NCBI GenBank assembly: GCA_034336665.1
Contig: CM067585.1
Location: 2,107,001-2,171,000, forward strand
Reading direction: 5' to 3'
Length of the DNA stretch: 64,000 bases
Origin: Luscinia megarhynchos
Taxonomy: Eukaryota > Chordata > Aves > Passeriformes > Turdidae
Position 1 is the stretch's first letter, and every line of letters begins with the position of its first letter. The notes below the pieces were generated by a model, which was given only the letters and a program-made list of their open reading frames with translations, did not search any database and was not told the DNA's origin. The position numbers and the translations under genes were made by a program. This document shows, in pieces, positions 63,945 through 64,000 of the stretch.

Positions 63945-64000
63945 TCGGGGATTAAATAGCCATTTGCAATCAGTTTCCAAGGATTTGAAAGATGCCTGAA

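Larger units (their letters stand above)
62785..64000 (-). other. Candidate 3' UTR of an unidentified minus-strand gene
   Basis: 62785-62960 is unique, AT-rich and non-repetitive (on plus GTTCTTTACATTGCCACATA, AACTCTAATAGCACAACC), with an AATAAA on minus at 62811-62816. Further right, 63000-63320 is GC-rich, 63330-63576 is a tandem array and 63945-64000 is again AT-rich unique sequence (ATTAAATAGCCATTTGCAAT). I find no stop-terminated coding exon with recognisable protein, so the coding part would lie beyond the window. The gene cannot be named. An enhancer without a transcript is the alternative. Confidence 0.42.

Overview
This 64 kb window looks like non-coding DNA from a bird, most likely a songbird, and most likely from a GC-rich microchromosome or subtelomeric arm. 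The evidence is about twenty truncated CR1 LINE fragments, several keeping the CR1 3' end with its ATTCTRTG-type tail, two LTR-like segments resembling songbird retrovirus LTRs, high GC, and extreme minisatellite density. I find no intact protein-coding gene, tRNA, rRNA, bacterial operon or CRISPR array. The very long open frames, some over 1,000 codons, are translations of tandem repeats.

Three kinds of material alternate. (1) About 26 unrelated tandem arrays occupy roughly 24 kb, a little over a third of the window by my boundaries. The largest are a 17-bp array (37.8-41.1 kb), a 9/10-bp array (44.4-46.8 kb), a 21-bp array (53.6-55.9 kb), a 12-bp array (13.9-15.9 kb) and an ~82-bp array (27.0-28.8 kb). 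(2) CR1 debris lies on both strands, including two fossil reverse-transcriptase segments (43.2 and 61.1 kb), with solo-LTR-like segments at 0.66-1.12 and 42.1-42.5 kb. (3) Some 20 short AT-rich, non-repetitive islands rich in TAATTA/CAATTA-type motifs stand out from the GC-rich background. They look like conserved developmental enhancers; the largest are at 33.9-34.5, 50.9-51.8, 52.9-53.6, 24.4-24.8 and 58.35-58.64 kb. The layout suggests a regulatory gene desert beside a developmental gene. At the right end, a minus-strand AATAAA (62811-62816) in a unique AT-rich block looks like the 3' end of a transcript whose gene lies beyond 64 kb. I cannot name that gene.

The most unusual observations are these. 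A 24/25-bp array (47.14-48.33 kb) carries nine exact three-box heat-shock elements and a GGAATGG core recalling human satellite III. A 9-bp array (8.84-9.46 kb) spells GGGTCA direct repeats with 3-bp spacing, the vitamin-D-receptor-type DR3. A 35-bp array (26.45-26.66 kb) has six hairpins whose arms never vary although the loops do. Two microsatellites have visibly grown in place from CR1 sequence. All functional readings are inference. Conservation, transcription and protein binding could not be tested here.
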